Assembly: GCA_963725065.1 (NCBI GenBank)
Contig: CAVRXD010000006.1
Location: forward strand, 43,655-107,654
Length of the DNA stretch: 64,000 nucleotides
Direction: 5' to 3'
DNA from: VAZQ01 sp963725065
Lineage (GTDB): Bacteria > Pseudomonadota > Alphaproteobacteria > Rhizobiales > Xanthobacteraceae
The position numbers and the translations under genes were made by a program. This document shows, in pieces, positions 46,054 to 53,511 of this stretch (its first letter is position 1; each line of letters begins with the position of its first letter). Under the pieces are notes generated by a model that saw only the letters and a list, made by a program, of their open reading frames with translations, searched no databases and was not told the origin of the DNA.

Positions 46054-47041
46054 TCAATCCTGCGTCGGAATCCGCGCGTCCTTCACGATCTTCGCAAACT
46101 TCGCGATGTCTGCCCGAAACCGCGCGTCGAATTCGTCAGGCGTGCTGCCGACCGCTTCGTTGCCGCCGGTCTTGAGCCGCTCGATCAGGTCAGGCGCCTT
46201 GAGCGCCTTGGCGGTCTCGCGCTGGATCGTCATCACGATCTCGCGCGGCGTGTCCGCCGGCACGAACAGGCCCTGCCAGCTCGAGGAACTCGAAGCCGGG
46301 AATGGTCTCGGCCACCGTCGCCACGTTGGGCAGCGCCGCCGCGCGCTGCGCGCCGCCGACCGCGAGCGCCTTGAGCAGGTCGTTCTGCAGGTGCGGCAGC
46401 GTGGTCGCCATCGGCACCACGCCGACCTGGATCTCGCCCGCGATCAGCGCGGCATTGAGCGGCGCGTCGCCGCGGTAGGGCACCGCCTGGAGCTCGATGC
46501 CGGCCGATGTCTTCAGCATCTCCATGGTCAGATGCAGCGGGTTGCCGATGCCGGTCGAGCCGTAGTTGAGGCTGCCCGGCTTGGCCTTGGCGAGCGCGAT
46601 CAGTTCGGCGATCGAATTCGCGGCGAGCTTGGGATAGGCCGCGATCACGAGCTGCGAGGCCACCACCTGCGTGACCGGCACGAAGTCCTTGTGCACGTCG
46701 AACGGCAGCGTGCGGTAGAGCGACGGGCTGATCGCGAGGCCGTTGGTGGTGAGCAGGATGGTGTAGCCGTCGGGCGCGGCCTTCGCGAGCGCGTCGGGCG
46801 CGAGATTGCCGCCGGCGCCGGCGCGGTTCTCCACCACCACCGGCTGGCCGAGCTGCTCGGAGAGCTTGTTGCCGAGCAGCCGCGCCAGCGAATCGACGGC
46901 GCCGCCGGCCGCGAACGGCACGATGATGCGGATGGCCCGGCTCGGATAGGTCTGCGCCAGCGCGCCGCCGCAGGACAACGCCAGCGCGACAAGCGCCAAG
47001 ATGGAATGCGTGATGGCAAGCGCAACGCAGCGCCGGTTCAT
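46054..47041 (-). pseudogene. Bug/TctC receptor, frameshifted near its C-terminus
   Basis: Residues 1-254 are normal Bug sequence: signal peptide ending GGALAQ, IRIIVPFAAGGAVDSLARLLGNKL, VENRAGAGGNLAPDALAKAAPDGYTILLTTNG and LNYGSTGIGNPLH. After GFEFLELAG the frame moves into Arg/Asp-rich nonsense. The expected continuation, LFVPADTPREIVMTIQRETAKAL to IVKDARIPTQD, resumes in another frame and ends at 46054. One extra base in GGCCTGTTCGTG near 46270 explains it. The same shift is present in the fragment at 43490, suggesting duplication after damage. Confidence 0.82.
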
Positions 47042-47205
47042 TGCATCCTCCCTGGATGCGCGGGTTATGGCCGGCTTGCGCCCGGCATCCGCGCTTGGCG
47101 GCTCAGAGTATAGATGTGAAACGCAATCGCAACTCGGGCCGCGTCTCGCTGTCCGCGGCGAAGCTCTCGAGCGATTTTCGAACGACCTGCGTCGACCATG
47201 CAGTC

Positions 47206-47320
47206 GTCATTCCGGGCTCGCGCCTCGGGCGTCCCGGATGACACCGCATGGTCGGCGCAGTCGTGCTGGAGCAAGCTCTGGGTGCGGTGAACTCGCGCCT
47301 TCGGCGCGCCCCGGAATGAC
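47206..47320. repeat. Intergenic repeat region with GTCATTCCGGG-type arms
   Basis: GTCATTCCGGG at 47206 faces CCCGGATGAC at 47233, and CCGGAATGAC recurs at 47311. These are the ends of short palindromic units that appear repeatedly in Bradyrhizobium-like genomes. They fill the ~290-bp gap between the Bug pseudogene and the XRE gene; no gene is present. Confidence 0.6.
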
Positions 47321-47328
47321 AGCATCCG

Positions 47329-48279
47329 TCAATGCACCGGCTTGGGTCTGGCCTCGCTGCCGTCATCGGGCAGCGGAAGCTGCTCGCTGTCGAACGGCTT
47401 GCCCTCGTTCTCCAGCAGCTGGTGCAGGAAATGCGCGGCGCGCTCGCCCTTCAGCGCCCGGTTCCACATCTCCTGGATGGCGGCCTCGTGCAGCGACACC
47501 CCGTCCGCCGCCGATGTGATCATGGCGACGCCGACCCTGACATTGGGCTCGCCGCCGAGACGGAACGGGCTCATCGCCAGCAGCGTGCGGCCCGGCTGCC
47601 GGAAAATCTGGAAGCCGGTGTGCGGGAGCGTGTCGGGGACGATGCCGATCTGCACGCCGATCGGCTGGCGTTCCAGCAATCGCGCAAAATGCTCGATCTC
47701 GGCCCGCGCCAGCGCCTTGCGCTTGCGCAGGACCTCGTCCGGCATGCCCTTGCGGCCGACGAAGCCATGGTCGAGGAAGCGCTCGAGCTCGAACGCCGAC
47801 ATCAGGTTGACGATGGCCGGCCGCCGCTTGCGATAGAGCTCCTTGCGTTGCGCCAGGATCTCCATGATCAGCGGAATGTCGCTCAAGGCCCGCGCGGGAT
47901 TGGCCACCGCCTTGGTGATGTTCTCCGTCAGCACCTCCTGCAGGGTGGCCTGGAAATCATCCGACGCCAGCAGGAAGGAGATCGGGCCCGAGAGAATGAC
48001 GATCTGCTCGGCGGTCTCCTCGATCTGCCGCATGCGCTCGAAATAGCTGACCGCCGACGGGATGTATTCGATGCCGACGCCGAGCAGGGTCGCGGTCGAG
48101 ACCCCGAGCAGCTCCGCGAACTTGGCGAGCGTGTCGATCTTCGCCAGCTCGCCGCGCTCGAACCGGTAGAGCGCCGTGCGCGAGATCCCGATCTTCCTGG
48201 CGATCTCGTCCGCGCCCAGCCCCGAGCCCATGCGAAAGGCCTTGAGCCGCTGGCCGATCTCCTCGTAGCGGAACGTCAT
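47329..48279 (-). CDS. XRE-family transcriptional regulator
   Basis: The 316-residue protein has an N-terminal Cro/CI helix-turn-helix (IGQRLKAFRMGSGLGADEIARKIGISRTALYRFERGELAKIDTLAKFAELLGVS). A long C-terminal domain of unknown ligand specificity follows (GPISFLLASDDFQATLQEVL, then FHTGFQ-like LPHTGFQIFRQPGRTLLAMSPFRL). It lies 9 bp downstream of the PyrD-like gene on the same strand, so the regulator and the oxidoreductase pair probably form an autoregulated operon. Confidence 0.88.
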   Translation of the reverse strand: MTFRYEEIGQRLKAFRMGSGLGADEIARKIGISRTALYRFERGELAKIDTLAKFAELLGVSTATLLGVGIEYIPSAVSYFERMRQIEETAEQIVILSGPISFLLASDDFQATLQEVLTENITKAVANPARALSDIPLIMEILAQRKELYRKRRPAIVNLMSAFELERFLDHGFVGRKGMPDEVLRKRKALARAEIEHFARLLERQPIGVQIGIVPDTLPHTGFQIFRQPGRTLLAMSPFRLGGEPNVRVGVAMITSAADGVSLHEAAIQEMWNRALKGERAAHFLHQLLENEGKPFDSEQLPLPDDGSEARPKPVH

Positions 48280-48288
48280 CCGCGCGGC

Positions 48289-49236
48289 TCAGACGCCCGC
48301 CGACGCCGCCACCAGCGTGTCGGTTTCCATGTCGTCGTCGCGCACCGCGCCGATCAGCTCGCTCACCTTCTTGATCCCGCGCTCGTCGCACCAGGCCTCG
48401 AGATCGTCGATGATCGTGGTCAGCGCGGTCGGATTGCGGAAGCCGGCATAGCCGATGCCCACGGCGCTGGCGCCGGCCAGCATGTATTCGACCACGTCCT
48501 CGGCCTTGGTCACGCCGCCGATCCCGATGATCGGAATTTTGACCTGCTTGGCGACCTGGTAGACCATCCGCAGCACGATCGGCTTGAGCGCCGGCGACAC
48601 CAGCCCGCCGAACTTGTTGCCCAGGGCCGGCCGGAAATTGTCGGTCCGGATCTTGAGCGACAAAAAGGTGTTGGCGATCACCAGGCAGTCGGCGCCGGCG
48701 GTCTCGGCGGCCTTCGCGATCGAGACGATGTCGCCGGCATTGGGCGAGAGCTTCACCCACAGCGGCTTCTTGGTCTTGGCGCGGATCGCGGTGATGCAGT
48801 CGCGCGTGTAGTCCTCGTGCATCGCGAAGTTCTGGCCCGTCAGGTTGCGGGTCGGGCAGGAGATGTTGGCTTCGATCACGTCGACGTCGGGGATGCTGAG
48901 CTCCTCGGCCAGCGCGGCGAAGTCCTCCACGTTGTCCGACGACACGCTGACGATCAGCGGCGGCGTGAAGCGCGCGTATTCCGGGACGATGTGGTCGATG
49001 AAATATTCGATGCCCTTCCCGGGCAGCCCGATCGACTGGATGATGCCGGCCTCGGTCTCCGCCATGCGCGGCGTCGGATTGCCCAGCCTGGGCTCGCGGC
49101 AGATGGTCTTGGCCACCAGGCCGCCGAGCCGGTTGAGATCGATGACGTCGTTGTATTCCCAGGAGAAGGCGCCCGACGCCGGCGTCACCGGGTTCTGCAG
49201 GGTGATGTCGCCGATCTTTACGGAGAGGTCTACCAT
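48289..49236 (-). CDS. Dihydroorotate dehydrogenase-like flavoprotein (type 1B, PyrD-like)
   Basis: The 315-residue FMN TIM barrel has VKIGDITLQNPVTPASGAFSW, LIVSVSSDNVEDFAAL, DVIEANISCPTRNLTG, PLWVKLSPNAGDIV, CLVIANTFLS and GIGGVTKAEDVVEYMLAGASAVGIG. This is the 1B class that pairs with an iron-sulfur flavoprotein subunit. The catalytic loop reads SCPT, where dihydroorotate dehydrogenases have SCPN (an Asn binding orotate) and dihydropyrimidine dehydrogenase has SCPH. Substrate specificity may therefore have changed. It overlaps the PyrK-like gene by seven bases. Confidence 0.85.
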   Translation of the reverse strand: MVDLSVKIGDITLQNPVTPASGAFSWEYNDVIDLNRLGGLVAKTICREPRLGNPTPRMAETEAGIIQSIGLPGKGIEYFIDHIVPEYARFTPPLIVSVSSDNVEDFAALAEELSIPDVDVIEANISCPTRNLTGQNFAMHEDYTRDCITAIRAKTKKPLWVKLSPNAGDIVSIAKAAETAGADCLVIANTFLSLKIRTDNFRPALGNKFGGLVSPALKPIVLRMVYQVAKQVKIPIIGIGGVTKAEDVVEYMLAGASAVGIGYAGFRNPTALTTIIDDLEAWCDERGIKKVSELIGAVRDDDMETDTLVAASAGV

Positions 49237-50105
49237 CCCACCGCCTCCTGCATGTTGAACACCGGCCCGTCGCGGCAGACCCGCCGGAGCACCCGTTGTC
49301 CGTCGACTTCGAAGGTTCGCATGCAGACGTAACAGGCGCCGAAGCCGCAGACCATGATCTGCTCCATGGCGACCTGGCCCGGGATGCCGTGCGTCTTGCC
49401 CAGCCGTTGCATCAGCTTCAGCAGGCGGTTCGAGCCGCAGGTGAAGAAGGCGTCGGCCTTGCCCTGGCCGATCAGCTCCTCGATCAGCGTCTCCACGTTC
49501 TCGACCGCGCTGGTGTTGTCGGAATCGAGCACCGTGACGGTGCGGGCGCCGAGACTGTCGAACAGCTCGCGCGACATGACGACGCCGGCATGGCGCGCGC
49601 TCAGGATGGCGGTGACGCCCACGCCGTTCTCGTTCGCCAGTTGCGACAGCGGCGCCAGCGTCGCCAGCCCCACGCCGCGGCCGAGCACCACGAGATTCTT
49701 CCAGGCCGGGTCGAGCTTGAAGCCGACGCCGAGCGGGCCGGTGACGTTGAAGTCGTCGCCCGGCGCCAGCAGCGCCATGCCGCGGGTGCCGCGTCCCTCG
49801 GTCTTGTAGAGGAATTCGATCTGACCCGCGGCGCGGTCGACGCGATAGACGCTCATCGGCCGCCGCATCCAGACTTCGGCGCCGTCGGGCGAGGGACAGA
49901 GCAGGTGAAACATCTGGCCGGCATAGGCCTTGAGCGCGTGCTCGTGCACCCGCAGCACGATGTGCTTGTACTCGTCGTTGACCGCGGTGTTGGACACGAC
50001 GTTGCCGATGAATTCGCCCACGCGCCGCTGCGGGTAGTGATCCTCGTCGCCGACCCGGAGCGCGGAGTTGGTGTAGTTGTCGTTCGCGCCCATGCGCTTC
50101 GGCAT
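49230..50105 (-). CDS. PyrK-like FAD/2Fe-2S electron-transfer subunit
   Basis: The 291-residue protein is a ferredoxin-NAD(P) reductase-type flavoprotein: MRRPMSVYRVDRAAG for FAD, LGRGVGLATLAPL for NAD(P) and the C-terminal cluster motif CGFGACYVCMRT...RRVC. It would pass electrons from the PyrD-like dehydrogenase to NAD(+). Start candidates are 50105 and 50093; none has a strong ribosome site. The pair lies with an XRE regulator and near Bug-receptor remnants, unlike a housekeeping pyrimidine operon, so a catabolic or detoxifying role is possible. Confidence 0.83.
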   Translation of the reverse strand: MPKRMGANDNYTNSALRVGDEDHYPQRRVGEFIGNVVSNTAVNDEYKHIVLRVHEHALKAYAGQMFHLLCPSPDGAEVWMRRPMSVYRVDRAAGQIEFLYKTEGRGTRGMALLAPGDDFNVTGPLGVGFKLDPAWKNLVVLGRGVGLATLAPLSQLANENGVGVTAILSARHAGVVMSRELFDSLGARTVTVLDSDNTSAVENVETLIEELIGQGKADAFFTCGSNRLLKLMQRLGKTHGIPGQVAMEQIMVCGFGACYVCMRTFEVDGQRVLRRVCRDGPVFNMQEAVGW

Positions 50106-50188
50106 CCCGTTCGTGCACTTGCCCACTGGCGTCACCCGCGGGCTTGACCACGCAAGTCGGATTTATCCGACTTGCGCATGAGAGAAAT

Positions 50189-50279
50189 CCGAACTCGGGT
50201 GAACCCGAGTTCGGCGGTCCATCCGCTTCGCAAGACGCGTTTTGCGAAGAAGATGGATTGCCGGGTCAAGCCCGGCAAT
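50189..50279. repeat. Composite repeat of three consecutive hairpins (copy B)
   Basis: Three perfect palindromes follow each other: CCGAACTCGGGT/ACCCGAGTTCGG (50189-50214), CTTCGCAA/TTGCGAAG (50226-50249, with ACGCGT between) and ATTGCCGGG/CCCGGCAAT (50257-50279). Reversed, it has the same layout as copy A at 44920. This is a mobile-like palindromic unit in intergenic DNA. Confidence 0.75.
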
Positions 50280-50431
50280 GACGGAGGAGAGACTGTGGCT
50301 TCCATCCCTGCGTCGAACGGAAACCGCTCTAGGCCCGGAACGCCTGTCTGCCCAGGCCGTCTCTTTAATATGGACTATATAGTGGCAGGCGGCCCGGTGT
50401 GTCAATTTTGGGATGGCGGGTTTTCCCGCGC

Positions 50432-51898
50432 TCAGGGGCTGGCCGAGGGCCTCGTCCGGCCGTGGTGGCCGAACAGCATGGTCAGGTTAATCCTATGATT
50501 TTCATACGATTTATCGAAGTTCGGGGCATCGGAATAATGGAACAGGCGCGACTCGAACAGGACCGCACGGTTCTCCCGGTACGGCACCAGGAGCGTGTTG
50601 TCGGCCTGTTGTTCCAAAAAAGTTACAATGCGCGCCTGGTCGGAATGGTATGACGTGAGCTCCCAGCCGGCAGGCGGCGGCATGCGGCAGACCCGCAGCC
50701 CCCCGCGATCCGGCGCCAGGTTGGCGGCATCAGGGGTGACCCAGAAATTCACGCTGACCGCGGCATCGTCGGCGTGCACGTCGACCGCCGCCTCCGCTTC
50801 GAGCCCCTTGAACGCCCAGGCCTGGGTCAGCGGATGCGGGCCGAGCAGCTCCGGAAACGTGGCGCGAAGCTCGTCGGCGATCTGCAGCAGCAGCGGGCAG
50901 GCCAGGCCGTCCTCGAGATAGGACGCGACGAAGCCGCCGATGTGACTGAAGTCGTGCCAGATCGTGCTCTCGCGCAGATAGCGCTGCAACGTGGCGAGCG
51001 CGCGCGCCGTGAGCAGGTCGTCGAAATAGATCGCGCCGCTGGGTCGCTCCCAGTAGCGCGCGATGAGCGCGTCGCGGTCGGGGCGCGGGCTCACCGCGCC
51101 GCCCGCGATCTCGGGCGCGCTGTAGATGTTGATGGCGGTGTTGTAGTCCTCGCCGAGGATCTCGCGCTGGGAGGGGGAGAGCGGCGCGGCCTCCGCCGGC
51201 GCGCCGGCGGCGACCTGCTCGTACGCGCGCGCCATGAGCTCGAAGCGCTGGCCGTCGCGGCGCCGGCTTGCGAGATAGCGGAGCTGGTCCGCATCGTGCA
51301 GGAGCTTGCCGCGGCTTGCCGTCGTCAACGACGCGGCGGCGATGCCGGAGCGGTCCTCGCCGCGCCGCAATTCATAGGTGCGCGCAAAATGATCGAGCGC
51401 GCGCCCCCGTTCGCCCGCGGCCAGCCAGAGCAAGCCGAGCGCGCGATGGCTGCCGTAGTGCTCCGGCTCGATGGCGCAGGCGCGGCTGTAGCCTTGGATG
51501 GCGTCGCGCGTGCGGCCGCACGCTTCGAGCGCGGCGGCGCGATTGTAATGCGCGGAGGCGTAGCGCGGCTCGGCCGCGATCGCCGCGTCGAAATGACCGA
51601 TCGCGTCGGCGTGCTTGCCCTGCGCCGCCGCGAGAACGCCGAGGTTGTGGGTGATGGCGCCGTGGCCGGGCGTCAGGCGCAGCGCCGCGCGATACGATCG
51701 CTCCGCCTCGTCGAGCCGGCCCGACTTGTGCAGGGCGATCGCGTCCGCCACCAGCTTCTGGAACTCGCTTGCTGCCAGGGCGTCCATGGTCCAGTCGGGG
51801 TGCTGCGAGATGTCGACGACAAGCCGCCGCCGGCTCGCCGCGGCCACGCTCGCTGCCAACTCTATGGCACCGGAACGCACGCGAGAACGGCCTGCCAT
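50432..51898 (-). CDS. TPR protein with 2-oxoglutarate/Fe(II) oxygenase-like C-terminus
   Basis: Residues 41-180 are TPR repeats (FQKLVADAIALHKSGRLDEAERSYRAALRLTPGHG and following). The C-terminal 240 residues form a double-stranded beta-helix-like domain with the HxD iron pair (VDVHADD, His375 and Asp377), a distal FHYSDAP His454 and the 2-oxoglutarate Arg in HRINLT (469). Such enzymes hydroxylate peptides or small molecules; TPR-linked ones often modify proteins. The start is unclear: ATG 51898 or the ATG at residue 38 (51787). It lies upstream of the ribbon-helix-helix gene's end and could be linked to the synthetase cluster. Confidence 0.8.
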   Translation of the reverse strand: MAGRSRVRSGAIELAASVAAASRRRLVVDISQHPDWTMDALAASEFQKLVADAIALHKSGRLDEAERSYRAALRLTPGHGAITHNLGVLAAAQGKHADAIGHFDAAIAAEPRYASAHYNRAAALEACGRTRDAIQGYSRACAIEPEHYGSHRALGLLWLAAGERGRALDHFARTYELRRGEDRSGIAAASLTTASRGKLLHDADQLRYLASRRRDGQRFELMARAYEQVAAGAPAEAAPLSPSQREILGEDYNTAINIYSAPEIAGGAVSPRPDRDALIARYWERPSGAIYFDDLLTARALATLQRYLRESTIWHDFSHIGGFVASYLEDGLACPLLLQIADELRATFPELLGPHPLTQAWAFKGLEAEAAVDVHADDAAVSVNFWVTPDAANLAPDRGGLRVCRMPPPAGWELTSYHSDQARIVTFLEQQADNTLLVPYRENRAVLFESRLFHYSDAPNFDKSYENHRINLTMLFGHHGRTRPSASP

Positions 51899-51957
51899 TT
51901 GGACATATGGCTGGCCCCGCGACGGAGGACAAGCGCTCCGACACGACGACCGCCGTC

Positions 51958-52227
51958 TCAGGTCGGTGAGCAGACCTCGCCTCGCACCACCTCAGGGTCG
52001 CGCTTGGTCTTGGCGCGGCTGAGATAGTGCTCGAGCACGAACAGCCGCAGCGCCGAGGACAGGTTGCCGTACTCGCGCTGCTGACCGATCTGGTGCACGA
52101 GCTCGGCCATCTTCATATCGAGCCCGGCGGCGATCTGCTTCAGGGCCTGCCAGAACTCATCCTCGAGGCTCACGCTGGTCTTCTTCCCGGCGATCATGAT
52201 CGAGCGCTTGAGGATCAGCGATTTCAT
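51958..52227 (-). CDS. Ribbon-helix-helix domain protein
   Basis: The core reads SLILKRSIMIAGKKTSVSLEDEFWQALKQIAAGLDMKMAELVHQI, the RHH_4 pattern (PF13467), followed by a YGNLSSALRLFVLEHYL helix. Family members are small regulators or chromosome-associated proteins. ATG 52227 is the first Met directly before the domain, but two in-frame ATGs at 52248 and 52269 lie in upstream 21-bp repeats, and a GTG at 52284 has GAAGG ahead of it, so the N-terminus could be longer. It is transcribed away from the synthetase cluster's 3' end. Confidence 0.8.
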   Translation of the reverse strand: MKSLILKRSIMIAGKKTSVSLEDEFWQALKQIAAGLDMKMAELVHQIGQQREYGNLSSALRLFVLEHYLSRAKTKRDPEVVRGEVCSPT

Positions 52228-52284
52228 GGCGGGGCGGGTCGATCGCATGGCGGCGCGGCTTGATTTCATTTCGGCGCGGCTCAC
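52222..52284 (-). repeat. Three tandem 21-bp in-frame repeats at the ribbon-helix-helix gene start
   Basis: The units 52222-52242, 52243-52263 and 52264-52284 translate (minus) as STRPAMK, SSRAAMR and VSRAEMK. Each holds a Met, so each provides a possible start codon. The repeats are imperfect (about 15 of 21 bases shared by eye), so they are old or selected. The effect would be a variable N-terminal extension. Confidence 0.65.
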
Positions 52285-52487
52285 GACTGTGGCGCCTTCG
52301 CCATGACATTCGGGAGCCCGCGAACTGAAGCGGCAAGCCGCCCGGGTCTGATGATCCAACCATCGCGCGATCGACCAGCCCTCAAGCCCCGCGCACTGCC
52401 CGCAATCATCCCGCCCTCCACCTCGGTTCAGCGGAGGACATGCCTCCCGCTAGGGTGCATGATTGACTTGGAGAGGCGGTGGCGTGC

Positions 52488-52503
52488 TGTGATCACGATC
52501 ACA
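52488..52503. promoter_or_regulatory. CRP-type palindrome TGTGA-N6-TCACA
   Basis: TGTGATCACGATCACA is a perfect match to the CRP half-sites TGTGA and TCACA with six-base spacing. It lies in the ~370-bp gap between the TraX-like gene (stop at 52651) and the ribbon-helix-helix gene (start 52227), about 260 bp upstream of the latter. No other gene is visible in that gap. Chance occurrence is possible. Confidence 0.4.
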
Positions 52504-52650
52504 AAAATCACGATTGTCCGGGAGCCGATGCTCCAGCGTCGTCTCGGCGCAAGGCAAGTTGCGCTGGATCGGGCTGGAAGACGAAGCTGCGCGGCCGACG
52601 CACAATTGGTTTGTTCGGGCGGCAATGTGCTCACCGCCGACTCCGTCGGC

Positions 52651-53511
52651 TCAGGGGGAGAGACCAGGCACCAACATTACAATGAGCTCGGAGCCGGCAA
52701 GCTGGATAGCGTATATTTCCAGAGTATACCGACCGATGAAGCGAAGCGTGCTGGCTATTTTCTCTGAAGGTTGGATGCGGCTCTCGCCACGCTTGAATAG
52801 ACACAGGCTGACCGACAGAACGCCGAGGCCCAAAATAACGACAGCTAAATGAATTGGCGGAAACGAGAACTCCTTTTGCTCCTGCCAGACGAAGACGACC
52901 GCAGCGACCAGGCAGGCCAGAAGCCGCATCAGGCCGGCGGTCTGGGTCGCAGCCAGCGCGGATGCTGACGAGTGTTGAGTTTCGCCGCTGCTGCCGACGG
53001 CGGATATGCCATCGACATATTGGCGCTGGCATAAGCCGAACAGCGCCCACAGCCACCCCTCCGCGCCGTAGTCGACGATCTTCGCCGCTATCGGCAGTAC
53101 AACGAGGAATGTGGAGACGAGGAGGACGAAGGCAGCCCACCCGTGACGTTGCATAAGCATCTGCACATAGGGACGTGCAAGGCGGATGAGTGCGAGACTC
53201 AAAAGAATGTTCGGTGCCACCCAGGTCCAATCGGCGTTCGAGCTTTCGAGCAGAGTCAGAATGACGCCGATCCATATCCAGTGAAACGGGACGGTCCGGT
53301 TCTGCGAGTAGCCCACAAGAAAGAAAAACGGCGGAGCTGCAAAGCGTCCGAGAACGCTCCACCACTGCTCGTCGTCCATGAAGAAAAAGCCGAAATGACC
53401 AGCCGACACGCAGATGATTGCGACGGTCTTCAGCCAGTCGGTGTTGTCAACCGGGCGAGGCGGGGTTCTCGAACGGGTGGAGTCGTGCATTCCCGCGCTA
53501 TCTTGTGACAC
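52651..53511 (-). CDS. TraX/acyltransferase-3-like multi-span membrane protein
   Basis: The 286-residue protein has about eight membrane helices. It opens with NTDWLKTVAIICVSAGHFGFFF, the D-W-L-K...D/G-H-x-G pattern of TraX and acyltransferase-3 proteins, whose His is thought to be catalytic, and ends FIGRYTLEIYAIQLAGSELI, also typical. Such enzymes transfer acyl groups to acceptors at the membrane. Its start overlaps the end of synthetase 1 by 14 bases, so it is the last gene of the operon and may acylate the synthetase product or its carrier. Confidence 0.75.
   Translation of the reverse strand: MSQDSAGMHDSTRSRTPPRPVDNTDWLKTVAIICVSAGHFGFFFMDDEQWWSVLGRFAAPPFFFLVGYSQNRTVPFHWIWIGVILTLLESSNADWTWVAPNILLSLALIRLARPYVQMLMQRHGWAAFVLLVSTFLVVLPIAAKIVDYGAEGWLWALFGLCQRQYVDGISAVGSSGETQHSSASALAATQTAGLMRLLACLVAAVVFVWQEQKEFSFPPIHLAVVILGLGVLSVSLCLFKRGESRIQPSEKIASTLRFIGRYTLEIYAIQLAGSELIVMLVPGLSP

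Noticed and set aside
47332..49332. 666-codon plus-strand open frame across the XRE and PyrD-like genes
   Set aside because: It spans several minus-strand genes with clear families; composition is His/Asp/Arg-rich as expected of an antisense frame.
48289..50151. Single fused PyrK-PyrD polypeptide of 620 codons
   Set aside because: The frame upstream of 49236 is the wrong-frame reading of the PyrK-like gene, which has its own intact frame with FAD, NAD and 2Fe-2S motifs; the PyrD-like gene starts at 49236.
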